Assembly (NCBI GenBank): GCA_029379385.1
Contig: CM055613.1
Location: 24,401,652 to 24,465,651, forward strand
DNA from: Quillaja saponaria
Lineage: Eukaryota; Streptophyta; Magnoliopsida; Fabales; Quillajaceae
DNA length: 64,000 nt
Reading direction: 5' to 3'
Below the pieces are notes generated by a model that was given only the letters and a program-made list of their open reading frames with translations, was not told the DNA's origin and did not search any database. The translations under genes and the position numbers were made by a program. The stretch's first letter is position 1. Each line of letters begins with the position of its first letter. Of the stretch, positions 48,757 to 60,587 are shown one piece after another.

Positions 48757-51700
48757 TGTCATAAATCTTATAATCCGATATTGTAAAATTAAGTTTTAGA
48801 CATAATGTGTAAATTCTAGTTATAAAAATAAACAAATTAAATAAGTAACAATGTAATTGAATATGTTATAACTCGATATTAAAATATGAATTTGAACAAT
48901 TTCTCGTAACTCATGATCTTAAAAATAAATGTAAGTATTTGAAGTAAATAAATTATATAAGTGTGTATAATTAAATTAAAAACTTGATTGATTTAAACTT
49001 GGCTTGATGTCGTGTAAATTTTTTTTTTTAAGTGAAACACATACATAAATCTAGTAACTAGATTAAATAAATACTTATATATATATATATATATATATAT
49101 ACATACAAATCAAGGAATGAACCTCCACCACAAATTTAAAGTATTGACCTTGACTTTTACTTTCTTTTCTTTTCTTATTTTTTTTTTCTTCAACTGACAT
49201 GGTCTTCTTCATTTTCTAGATGGTTCTAGACTTTTCTCCTCTGCTTTGTCTCCTCGTGCTTGGCCACCTTACTTCTAGTAGCAAGTGATTCCTCCTCCTT
49301 TGTAGCTCGATTAGTTTGTAGCAACTTGTGAAGTTCAGCCTTACAAATCTTGGTTACTTTGAGTGTGCCGTTGGATGCTTCCTTGTTTTTCTTCTGCCTT
49401 GTCCTTCATTTTCTTGAATGGTCAGTCACTCTACTCTTCCTCCTTGATAATATAACTTGTTCTTTTATATGTGTGGCTTAGTTGGTGTGTGTGGCAACCA
49501 AAAACAAAACAAAAGATACTTATTTGTAAATATAGGAAATCGGTAGCCAGCACCTCCATTTTCTTATATTTTTCTTCCTTTCTCCCAAAAGTCAAGATGT
49601 AGCAACCGAATTCATCCCCTTTTTGCTGCAATTCCAAGCTAGTTTAGTTTTTTTTTTTTAATTAGCAGCTAGTGTCCCTTCCCCTGCATATTGTTCACAC
49701 CATGGGTATTTGTAGCTTGGTGTAGCCACTAAGCTTTATGTTGGGTTTCCTTGTAATACCAGCCAAACCATCCCTTTCCTTTAGCCGTGAAAGTCCTTGT
49801 GTGATGTAGAATTATTATTAGAAGGTGTTGTAGCCATGGTAATACAAAGTCAACAAGGCAACCATGAGTCTCTTGGAAGCTTGAAGTCTGAACTTCGAAC
49901 TATTTGTTATTTTAAGCAAATTTCTGCATCTTTAAATCTTAATAAAGGATGTAAAACAATTGATTTAGGAGGATGAAACATTATAGCTTGTAGGTGAATG
50001 AAAACTTAAAAATAAAGAATACATATACATAGTGACTATATGGTTGGTAGGAAAATTAATCTTGGAAATAGGAATGTGTTGATATTTAAAATTGTTCAAT
50101 GTAAGCTTGGATGAAAATTAGATAGTTAGTTTAATTTAAATGCAAATTGGAATATGAATATGATTAATTTGTGATTTTATGTTGAATTATTGGGATAGGT
50201 ATATATATATATATACACACACACAAACACATTAATTGAGGTAATTTATGCTCTCAAGATGTTTGATAAAATGCTTTAAAGAAACTAGTTATAACTTTAT
50301 TAGTAAAATTTAGTAAATTTAATTATTGGTGGTTAGTTTTTATTAGAATTTGAATAATAAGTTCCTAAACAAGAGCAAAGAATGGTAGGTTGATATGGGG
50401 AGTTGAGGAATTGATGAAAATGGGTAGTGAGTATGAGCAAATGATGTTTAGTTGTGGGGTGAAGTGTTGAAAGTGAGAGTTAAATGGTTTTTGAAGGGAT
50501 GTAGGGCAGATTTGATAAGTTAGAGAAATTTAATATTTCGAGTATTTATGGGACTCGATTAAATTAAGAGTTTTAAAAAGAAAATGTAGTTTAGTATCTT
50601 GAAATAATATTTAAAAATTTTTTGTAACCTAGTCCTAAGTATATTTATCATTAGAGTTATTGGACTGAAGTTCAGTTAGTGTAGGATTTTAGGCGAGCTT
50701 CAATCAATTCAAAGGACCTTGAAGGGGGTTGTGGTTTGAATTATCTTGAGACTTCTAATTAAGAATGATTAATAACATATTAATGACAAATATGGAGCTT
50801 TTCAGGTTTAACTCCATATTGTGTGTATTTTGGAGGTGTTGGAAATCATAGTTGTAATTATCGGGTTTTGATTGAACCTGTTTTAGTATGACTAGTTTTA
50901 AAAGGTCTTACAGGATGATTTAGGAGTGGAGTGCTAAAAAGTAAGTGTTCCTAACACTTTGATAAGCTAGGCTGAGAAGTTTTATAATTTAATTCTCAAG
51001 TATGAGAATTTTACAAATATTAGAATCCTGGTCAGGTAAATAAAAATTATGCAGTGCCTTGTTTGTGTTTATGTGAGGATTTGAATGAGTTCAAGACTAA
51101 TTTTAGGAGAAGTTTCTAAATAAGAAAGATAGTAACTTCCTAAAGATAATGTTTGAAGTTGGTTTTTTTGAACTTGGTTAAGTATGTAAATTAGAATCAA
51201 ACATATCTCCAAGAGGGTTATGAAAATACTTAAAGAGTTAACTTTAAATAAATAATTGAAACTTAATAACTCTAGATTTTTGTAATTAAAATGTTATAAC
51301 TTATAAAATGGATAAACTAAATAATATTTGGAAAATTTAATTGCAGCTCCAGAACTTGTGGTTGAGCCAACGACGTGAGTGAAGGCAAGAGAGAGTGACA
51401 AGTAAAATCAGTAAAAGGTAAGTAGATTACATGCTCTTTGGTTGCTAGATTATTATGTGTAATTGTATGTGTATTTGAATAGATGTGTTATATGGAAAAA
51501 TAGCATATGTAGTGTTTCATTGAGTTATTTGAGTTATGTTTGATGTCTGAAATTGTTTATGGTTGATAAGGGCAAATAAAAGTGTTTTTCTTTCTGAAAT
51601 GATTTTTACTTATGAAATATAATCCCGTGTACTAAAAATATTCTTAAATAGTCTGATTATGATAAGTGTTTTAAAAAGATTGAGTGCTCAGCCCCGATAA

Positions 51701-52241
51701 GATGGATTATATGTAGGAAATATATTTGGTGTGCGGGTAAAAAAAAAAAAAAAAGCCTGGTGGGAGGACATTTGTTGTGTGGAGCTGAGTTACTATGTTG
51801 GCCCTTTGTATGTTTTGAGTACATTAATTGTTTTTATTGAATTGTAAAAAGTATTACTTGAACTATGCTTATCAAGTTATATATTTTTTGTAATTATGTA
51901 CTGTAGATTTATTTTGAAATTTATGATATGTTGATATTAATTGACTATATACATTATATACTTGTGTTGAGTGATGCTAGTACCATTTATGTATGTTTTT
52001 CTACTCACTTAGTCCATGGGACTCAGCCCTCTTCTATTGATATATTTTTTTAATTCAGTATATATCATAGAAGAGTTTGTGACTTGTAGATAGCGTAGAC
52101 AAATTGTTTCTTTAGAATCTCATACTTAAAGTCAATGATGAAAATTTGCTGTCACAATTAGGATATTGGGTTATTATGATTTGTTTGTATAAAAGTTGAA
52201 TTATTTACAATTTATGATATTAATGGAACGAAGTTCCTTGG

Positions 52242-52273
<32 letters not shown>

Positions 52274-52530
52274 CTTGGTTGAATGTAGCCAGGAATTTAT
52301 ATGTTTGTATCTTGGACATGTTCTACATTACAGGAAACCTCTGTCGAAATTTCTAAATTGTCATGTATTTTAGTAATTAAACATTTGCAGTTAATTGAGT
52401 TTTTCTAAATTCTCATTTTATTCTTTGATTTGGTCAAGAGTCGTGTTTGGTTTTTTGTTTTAGAGTCAAGGTTATAAAAAGTTGGTTACCCATTCCTCCA
52501 GCCAGTCATGCCTCTATGAGGGGTGTGACA
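48757..52530. mobile_element. Solo-LTR-like retroelement B, same family as element A
   Basis: The ends are TGTCA (48757) and TGACA (52530), a perfect 5-bp inverted pair, flanked by the 5-bp target duplication attgt (48752-48756 and 52531-52535). It is 3774 bp long and has no gag or pol frames. Over most of its length it follows element A in the same order, for example aaggcaagagagagtgac near 51382 against acgcaagagagagtgac near 18675, and gatgctagta near 51972 against 19080. Insertion as an LTR element, then loss of the body by LTR recombination, explains it. It holds (AT)n runs at about 49077-49100 and 52240-52270. Confidence 0.82.
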
Positions 52531-52535
52531 ATTGT

Positions 52536-52714
52536 ACCACATCGCAAAAAAGGATGAGGCTGTGACATAATTATTGAAGATGACTTTGTTGGCAAATAGA
52601 GGGCTTGGCACTACATCACCAAGTATGAGGAAGCTACTATGCAAAGATAAGAAGTTTGATATGAACAAGTTAGCAAACTAGTCTCCACAATTCCAAGGAA
52701 ATGTGTGCCACGAC
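52536..52714. other. Short spacer between elements B and C
   Basis: Nothing recognisable is seen. Confidence 0.4.
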
Positions 52715-54820
52715 TGTAACACCACCAAAATTAATTATAAGATAAGTAATTATCTTATGAGTTAAATAGGATTAAAATTTAATTACATATTATTTCATAT
52801 ATAGGAATAGTGCATGTACATATAAAATATGCATAGGATATGTATTAATATAAGAATAGTAAATACATATAAAAATATATATAAATACATATACATATAT
52901 GCGTATACATACATGTATATACGTATAAAAACATGGACAAGTGTAGGCGTAAGAACAAAGATGGAAAAATACTACATGATGTTATTAGAAGAAAAAGAGA
53001 AAATGATAAAATATAGGTTACTTGCTAGAAAAGAAAAGTGATGAATTAGGTGTAAGAAGAAGATTGAGTGTGACAATTTGTAATAAATGAATGGGGTCTA
53101 GGTTTATGAATGAGAATAAGTGTGCCAATTTGTAATTAATGAACGAGCTTAGTTGTAAGAAGGAGGAAAATGGTGAAAAAGTTGTAATAATTAAGGGGGC
53201 ATGTGAAAGAAAGTTAGGACATAAGGTTGCAAGTAATAATTAATATAGAAAGGTTGTTACACAAGTGGAAGACAAAGAAAAAACTAGGTATTCATGAAAT
53301 AATTAAGTAGGGCATGTGTAGAAAATTAAGGAAACAAGGTGCCCATGAAATAATTAAGTAGGATATGTGTAGAGAATTAAAGAAACAAGGTGTCCATGAA
53401 ATGATTAAGTAGGACATGTGTAGGGAATTAAGGTGACAAGGTGTCCATGAAATGATTATAGTGAATATGTGTAGAGATTTAAGAAAGCAAAGTGTACAGG
53501 GAATGATTAATAAGATATGTGTAAAGATTTAAGATGACTAGGTGGCTTAATAATAATTAAATAATATAAACTAGGGAATAAGAGGAAGACAAGTGTTAGG
53601 AAGAAAGAACACATGTTAGTTTAGAGAATGACAAGTAGGTGATTGTAATTTTAGAAAACTAAAAGGGTAAAATAGAAAATGAAACTTTCTCCTAAATCCT
53701 GGCCATGCACTATAAATAGGAGGGGAGTGATGACCAAAAATGCATAGGCAAGATAAAGTGTACACTAAAGTGAGAGAAAAAGTAAGAAAACAAAGAAAGT
53801 GAGAAAAAAGAAAAAGGCAAACTGTGAGCTAGGAAGGAGAAGGAGAAAACTGAGAGGAAAAAGAAAGGAGGAGGCGTAGAAAGAAAGAAAAATAAACATT
53901 AAGGGTATTAAGCAAGTATTCATGTATTCCTTTGTTTTATTTTATCCTTACTTTGAAAGTTACCTCTTTGTTACTCTTACATTCTTCAAGCCACTCTTAT
54001 ATCCTTCATGCATATGAAATGGAATTGAGGAAAATGAATCCCTTTTGGAAAACTTAAAGGAAATGAGGAAAAAGGCTAATTTGCATTGCATATTCCTATA
54101 TTTCTGAAATTGCTATCAAGAATCATTCGTTGTCATATATGAATGCTTGTTGAGATTCGACTCACTTTTCTTCATCTTGATGTATAGAATAATTAGTACC
54201 ATGGATATATTGTTTTCCTTGGAAAAATACATGGTCTATATAATGGGAAAAGATGGCAAGTAGACATTGTTTGGAAATACATGGAAGTATTTGTGTTGAA
54301 TTGTAATTATGTAGTATAGGGTTGCCTTTGTATAAAGTTGTAATGTGTTCTTAACATGTGTACTTAGTAATGGTAATAATTTTGGAATGAAGTCTAGTAT
54401 TACTAAAATTGACTTTTTTAAATAAATAACTTAGTGAAATGAAAAGTAGTTTGCAAATTGTGTCTCTAGGAATATTAATCCACTATTGACAAATTACATT
54501 TCTCAAGTAAATCTTGATTGATTGAAGATTAAATAAATAGAGTAGTATAGATTTAAAGTCAATTGGAGGAAAAGAAAAAAATCTAGAAAGAGGAATATAA
54601 GATTACTAATCATGGCCATACAGTGAAAAGAAAAATAAGAGGAATGTCTATGGAAAATTATGAAGTATCACCGTAGGAGGAAAATAAAAATAAAAAAGCT
54701 AGAAAAAACAAGTAACAAAAGTATTACTAATTAAATAAGCTTAAGAGTTAATTATCAATTAAATTGGCTTAAGGGCTTATTAGTAGATTAAGTAAGGGAT
54801 TAAGGAGAGAGGGTGTTACA
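52715..54820 (+). mobile_element. LTR C (2.1 kb) with 9-bp inverted termini
   Basis: The element begins TGTAACACC and ends GGTGTTACA, a perfect 9-bp inverted pair typical of Ty3-type LTRs. A TATA box, CTATAAATAG, lies at 53710-53719 in the middle, as expected for an LTR promoter reading rightward, and a 51-bp tandem repeat precedes it. The flanks acgac and atggc match at 3 of 5 bases, with two transitions, so a decayed target duplication is possible. Alternatively, the TGGCGCC that follows at 54822 could be the start of a tRNA-Asp primer-binding site, which would make this a 5' LTR. No gag or pol frame follows in the window. Confidence 0.7.
53287..53545. repeat. 51-bp tandem repeat inside LTR C
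   Basis: The anchor ggt/agt positions are at 53287, 53338, 53389, 53440, 53491 and 53541, giving about five units of 51 bp around the phrase catgaaataattaagtagg. Divergence rises toward the right end. Confidence 0.9.
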
Positions 54821-55860
54821 ATGGCGCCTAATTGTGTTTATCTAGGACTCTTAGTTATGTTAAACTAGAAGAAAAATGCCTGTAGAAAGAGGTTGAAGGC
54901 TGGGGGTTGAGAGGACACCAGAGCAAGTGAGTTGAGAGATATCAAGGAGAGCTTGAAGACACTAGTGCAAGTTAGTTGAGAGATATCAAGAAGATCGTGA
55001 ATACACTAGAGTAAATAAGTTAAGAGATATCAAGGAGAGCACGAAGACTAGGAGCCGTAACAATTATAGTATTCAACCCTTCTTTTTCTTATTTTCTTAA
55101 TTGCTTGTATTGGCTATTTAATTTATGTTTTTGTTTACCGTAGTTAGTATATAGTAGTATTTCTAGGGTTGCAATTGAACTCACATATAGTCTATGTGGC
55201 CGTTGCTTTAATTAATTTATGCTTAGTTTTCAATTATTTATATTGTATTGATCTTAATGCTTCTAATTGCTTGGTAACCACTTATATTGATTAATAACCC
55301 TTAATTTAGCTTGAAAGAGTGAATATAGGGTTAGCTTTAGACAATAAAGTTTGTGATTGGATTATTTATCTAATTGAATAATTTGATTTGTTAAAGAGAT
55401 AGGAATATACTTTTTAGTCACTAGTAACTAAATTAAAGTAGCTTTTAATGAATTTGTCTTAGTTTAGTTCACATAGGAATATAGCGAATTAGGTAAGGGA
55501 AATATAAAATTATAAGGCATAGGAATATGCTTATAATTAGTTAAGAACTCTAGGATAATAATTGAAGCTATTACATAAGTTAAGTAGAAGTAAGGAAAAC
55601 ATAAGTGAAATGTGAGGAATATTGTGAACTTAGATTTAAGTTTAATTAAGTTTTTAAAATTAATTGTTTAGTTTAAAAGCCTATTAATGAAAATCCATTT
55701 GTTTGAATAAAATTGAGTTGATAGTTATTAATACTTAATATTAGAATAGTATAATTACTCGTGGGAACGATCTCTACTCATTCATTGTATTACTTGTAAA
55801 TGAAACGTGCGCTTATGTTACAAAATTCGTGTCAGGCTTAATACTCTCAAATTAATATGC
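54821..55860 (+). mobile_element. Fragment resembling a Ty3 Tat/Athila-type LTR
   Basis: The phrase ctcgtgggaacgatctctac at about 55759 followed by attacttg is a familiar signature near the 3' end of Tat/Athila-lineage LTRs (from general knowledge, not searched). Three 44-bp repeats with anchor gttgagagatatc lie at 54931, 54975 and 55019. No ends, coding frame or target duplication are visible, so this is a low-resolution call. Confidence 0.4.
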
Positions 55861-57090
55861 GGAAGTGATACCAAAGCTTTCATTTAGGGTTCGTGATAGG
55901 GTGCACAGCCCATTGTTTGCACATTCCATGCTAGAGTGTAAAGCAAACATAACAATAATGTTAAAGCAGCCATGACATGTGTTTGCTTTGGAATGTTGAC
56001 TAGTTTGGATTGTTGTGACCATTGAATTGAAATGTTCAACCGGTTGCGGACAACAATAAATTAGTTAGGTGGAGGCTATAGTCTTAGATTGTCAAGTTTT
56101 CAATATGTCCCATGTAGTTTGTAATTTATTGGTGTGAGGGAACTTTTATTATATTAATATTATTACCAAGTCTTTCTGGTCTCTTGAGATGAAAAGATAA
56201 GATTAAAATGTCAAACACCCTAAAGAATATTTGCTGGGCATGGTCTAAAAGTTTCACAAGTGGAGTAGGGTTTATCGGAGATATTCCTGGCAAATAAATT
56301 AAGGTCAGTGGATCTATACAAATCTAAACAACTTATCTATTTTGATAATAAACTAGAGAGATCTAGAAAAGAAGAAAGGCATAGGTTATATGAAATACAT
56401 GTTCTGTTTAATTTTTGTTTTAAATATTAATGTTACTCTTAAAGTAATTACTTGAATTAATAATTCTTGCATCTAAGTAATAAATGAAAGAAAATTTATA
56501 TGCGATTAGAATGGGAAAAGAAAATACCCAACAATGTATGATTCAAGTGGAAAGAAACACTTAAACTCAGAGATTGAGAGGTCTATGTAATTTCAAGAGT
56601 TCGAGCTTGTAGAAAAACACTTGTCGAAAAGGGTAACCATAAACCCCAAACGAGATGAGGCTCACACCCAAAAAATGTAGGGATACTCATGGAAAACCAA
56701 GAAAAAAATAGGAAAAGAAAATGGATCTTGAAAGATTAAAATTTTACAATTTATAATCCATTTATAATAATAATAATAATAATAATAATAAAAGTATATT
56801 AAATAAGGTAATTGTTGTATCTAAGTGAAGAATTGACAATGACTTAGAATATGAACGAAAATACAAATCGAAGTATATAGATAAATAAAGTTTACATTTT
56901 GAATAATTGATGTGTGAAAAGAATAAAATATTTTCAAATTGTATAGTTTGAGAAATATATATACGAATGACTGACTTATATAGCATCAAATATTTTTTAT
57001 GAGTTATTATGAGCCAAGACTATTTACGCATATCCTTGACTATTTGGATAATTCTAGAAAGAATGTAATAAGATCAATTTGATTTGCTCG
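55861..57090. other. Unassigned spacer before the CACTA element
   Basis: No recognised coding sequence is present. There is a trinucleotide (ATA/AAT)n run at about 56764-56791. Confidence 0.45.
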
Positions 57091-57110
57091 ATTCACTACA
57101 AGAAAAATGA

Positions 57111-57475
57111 CCTTTTCCCACAAACTAAATTTGTGGGAAAAGGGTATAAAATTTGTGGGAAAAAGTGTACCGACAAATATTCTGTGGGTAATGGTTTGTG
57201 GATAATTTTTCGTGGGTAATTCCCACAAACTTCAAAAGTTTGTGGGCATTTCCCACACACATTTGTCGGTAAATTTTGTGGGAAATTGTGATGGGTGGTT
57301 TGTGGGTGATACCCACCAACCTCGTGGTTTGTGGGTAATACCCACCAACCTATATATGCATGTGTGTGACTGTGGATAATTGCCACAAACTTGTGTTTGT
57401 GGGTAATTGCCACAAACTTAAGTTTGTGGGTAATTGCCACAAACATAAGTTTGTGATTTGTGGGTAAGACATTCA
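57111..57475. repeat. CACTA subterminal repeat array with 14-bp hairpin
   Basis: 57111-57124 and 57130-57143 are perfect 14-bp inverted arms (ccttttcccacaaa and its complement) with a 5-base loop. Further copies of the GTGGG core in both orientations run to about 57475. Such arrays bind TNPA-like proteins in En/Spm. Confidence 0.85.
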
Positions 57476-57719
57476 TGTTTTTTATTAAATGAATCAAACC
57501 TGTTAATAAATATCCAAATATATTATCCATAAAACAAATTCATGATTTTCATTATATGAATCAAACCTGTTAATAAACATCCATATATATTATCCATAAA
57601 ACAAATTCATCATAAATTTAAAGTTTTGTTAACATTTAATAAAAAAGCATCACATAAACACACAATGTCAACATCTACATTTAAATAATTAAGCTAAGTC
57701 TAATAGAACTATGAACTAG

Positions 57720-60463
57720 CTACATAATGTCATCAAGATCGTCATCATTGTTGCCATCCTCATGAAGAATCTCCTCGCCATCTCCATGACCACCTACATC
57801 ACCATCTACACCGCTAGAAGATACATCCTGTTAGAAAGAAAAGTGAATAACTAACAAAAAAATTTGAAAATATAAAAGAAATGATCTAGATAAATATATA
57901 AACTTAGGTATGTCAATCTGAAGTAAGCTATTCTTTAAATCAGAAGCATAAACATTTGCAGAAAATCATAACCTATCATGTTTTTGTGACTTTCACACTG
58001 CACGCCCAAAACTAACCAATTTAAACAACAAACCCAAGCATTTGCATAAAATCTTAACTGTGAACCAAAATTGGATGCCACTTGTTCTTATAAATCTTAT
58101 TCAATGGCATGAATGTGTTAGAATTCTTAGCTCATTGTTTGAACATGTTTTGGTCACTATTGCTCTTTACACCTAAAACTAAATTTATTTTAATTTACAA
58201 ACTCAAATATTTGTATAAAATCTTAACCGTGGATACGAATTGGATACATTTTGTTCTTATAAGTCTTATTCAATGTCATGAATGTGGTGGAATACATGAC
58301 TCTTTGTTTGAACATGTTTTAGTTACTTTAACACTTCACACCTAAAACTAGCTAAGTTTAAGTCACAAACCCAAGCATTTACATAAACTTCTAACTATGC
58401 ATTTGAATTAGATGCCATTTGTTCTTACAAATCCTATTTAATGGCATTAACATGTTGAAATTCTCGTGTCTTCATTTGAACATATTTTGGTCACTATTGC
58501 TCTTCACAACTAAAAGTACCTAAGTTAAAGTAAAAAACTTAAAACATTTGCATGAAATTCTAATTGTGCATCCAAATTGGATCCCATTTGTTTTTACAAG
58601 TTTTATTTAATGCTCTCTAATTATCTTGCTATCTAAAAACTTCAAATTGCATATTTAAATAGAGATAGTTACTTACCTGAAGTCCTCCAAGGATGGAAGG
58701 GTCTAAACCTAACTTATCCATCATGACTTTCATGATATTACTCATTTCATCAGTTTTCCTTTTCTGGTACTCTAGTTGTTGCTCTAGTGTGTGAATCCGC
58801 ATAGCTGATGCAACATCTAGTTGCGATGTTGCGGTAGATCGTAATGAGGAATGAGATGAATTGATCTTATCTCCAAATAAGGCTCTTGCAGCACCAGGTG
58901 TTCCACATCCGTAGACTTTCCCCCCTTTTTGTACTCCTCCTGTCACCTTTAACCAAATGTCTGGATCAAATGAGGGATGAGCATCACTATCTTCTCCATA
59001 TTTCTCAGAAACTTCGCGTATGTATTCTTCCTACAATCCCAATAAATATTAGTTATAGATTCATTTGCATAGATATATATGTACACACACACACATATAC
59101 ATAAATATAAAAATCTTAGTGAATATTTGTAAAACTAACAGAAATCATCTGCGACTTTGGGTTGTCAAATTGTCCAGTCTTTTTTCTCTTATGGATGCGG
59201 TGGAAAACTTCTAGAAGAGACGGATCATTGCCTGTTTCTTTTTTCTACAAAACCATTTGAAAGTTATAAAGGAATAAAATTTGATATTTAACATTTGCAT
59301 ATTAAATTACAATAATACCAATTTCTCTATATGTTGCAGCACCGAGATTGATCCTCCAGCATGTCTAACAATTGATTCCTCTCCTAATCCTCGGTTTTGT
59401 GTTCCTATTTTGGAACGTTTCTTCCATTGTTCACTACTCCAAATCTGAAGCAGCCCTAGCCAATTTTCTACCGTCATCCAATCAGGCATCCAACTTTCAC
59501 ACTTGCTGATGTCCTCGGTTTTACACATTATCTTTGCCTTGGCTCGTGCATCTCTTAACACATCCCTATATCGTCGACCTGCAATCTTCTTAAACACAAT
59601 CTTACCATCTTTCTCCTCTTGCTCTGTGTTAAACCTATAATGAGCCTGAAATATCACAAGAAATTAATGCATTAACTTTTCCATTCAATATAAAAATGAT
59701 ACACTTATCACTAAATGTTTAAATTACTAGAAATTGTCGATAACATAAGTCTCTTGCTATTCTAGGATACTGAGACCAAAATGGGATCGGTCCTGGCATA
59801 TGAGCTTCAATGATTGATTTAATAGTCCTCACAGTGTCAGGATTGTCAAATTCACTTTACATAAATAATAACAATAAAAGTTAGCATACTTTAGTATATA
59901 TAAAAAAGTAATAACAATATAAATAAGTAATTAATACCTCTCAGTACGAATTCTAATCAAAGGTCTATCAGCAGGGTTTGTAGGAGGGGGATCTAGGTGT
60001 GCATATCCTCTAGTTACAAGTGGCTCAATGACAGGAGCCCTAGATGTAGACAAATCTCCAGATGTGCCTAAAGGTGAGTTGTGGTCAGATGATTCCATTA
60101 TATGTCTAACATCACGGTCACCTGCATTATTCAACAATAGGTCTAGATTAATTAGTTCAATGATTATAAGGGGTAAATTTTAATTTAAATACAAACTAAA
60201 TATAAAGAAATACCTGGTGAAGATGGAATATCGGCATGGGTTGACTGAGATGATCTAGGTAAGGTAGATCCCACTTGAGCTGAAGACCTAGGTAAGGCAG
60301 AACCTGCCTGAGATGATGATCTAGGTAAGGCAAAACCCGCTTGAGATGATGAAGGTATGGCACGGCTAGACTGAGATGATTTGCGTGTGGTTCGGCTTGT
60401 TTGATTCATACTAGGAGGATCACGAGATGCATTTGACCCGGATCCATGAATACTACGAACCAT
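57720..60463 (-). CDS. CACTA TNPA-like protein, Transposase_24 (Ptta/En/Spm) family, open
   Basis: This is the accessory transposition protein of the element. In En/Spm it is thought to bind the subterminal repeats. I rebuilt seven exons: 60463-60214, 60121-59938, 59854-59728, 59645-59319, 59244-59140, 59030-58677 and 57827-57720. They total 1455 nt, or 484 residues, with every intron GT-AG and phases matching. The N-terminus is Ser-rich with repeated LPRSS/SSQAG units. The family core includes PFWSQYPRIARDLCY, GRRYRDVLRDARAKAK, PDWMTVENWLGLLQIW and FHRIHKRKKTGQFDN. A coiled-coil-like stretch (IHTLEQQLEYQKRKTDEM) and an acidic tail (NNDDDLDDIM) follow. No stop or frameshift was met. The last intron (58676-57828) holds the 169-bp array. 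Confidence 0.85.
58000..58620. repeat. Tandem array with unit of about 169 bp
   Basis: The anchor ttgttcttataaatc and its variants lie at 58082, 58251, 58419 and 58588, giving spacings of 169, 168 and 169 bp. About three and a half units are present, roughly 80 percent alike by eye. They lie wholly within the last intron of the TNPA-like gene. Confidence 0.85.
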
Positions 60464-60587
60464 GATCTTGTAACAATTCTAGTAACAAGTCAAAAAATCA
60501 TAAATATTTAAATCTATAAATATCAAACATTATTAATAAGTAATAACAACTATGTAATCTTTATAAACAAATCACATACAATTTTGA

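Noticed and set aside
53287..53545. CRISPR-like array
   Set aside because: The units are head-to-tail repeats without unique spacers, in a plant LTR.
58000..58620. Functional centromeric satellite
   Set aside because: Only about 3.5 units are present and they lie inside a transposon gene intron. Kept only as a lead.
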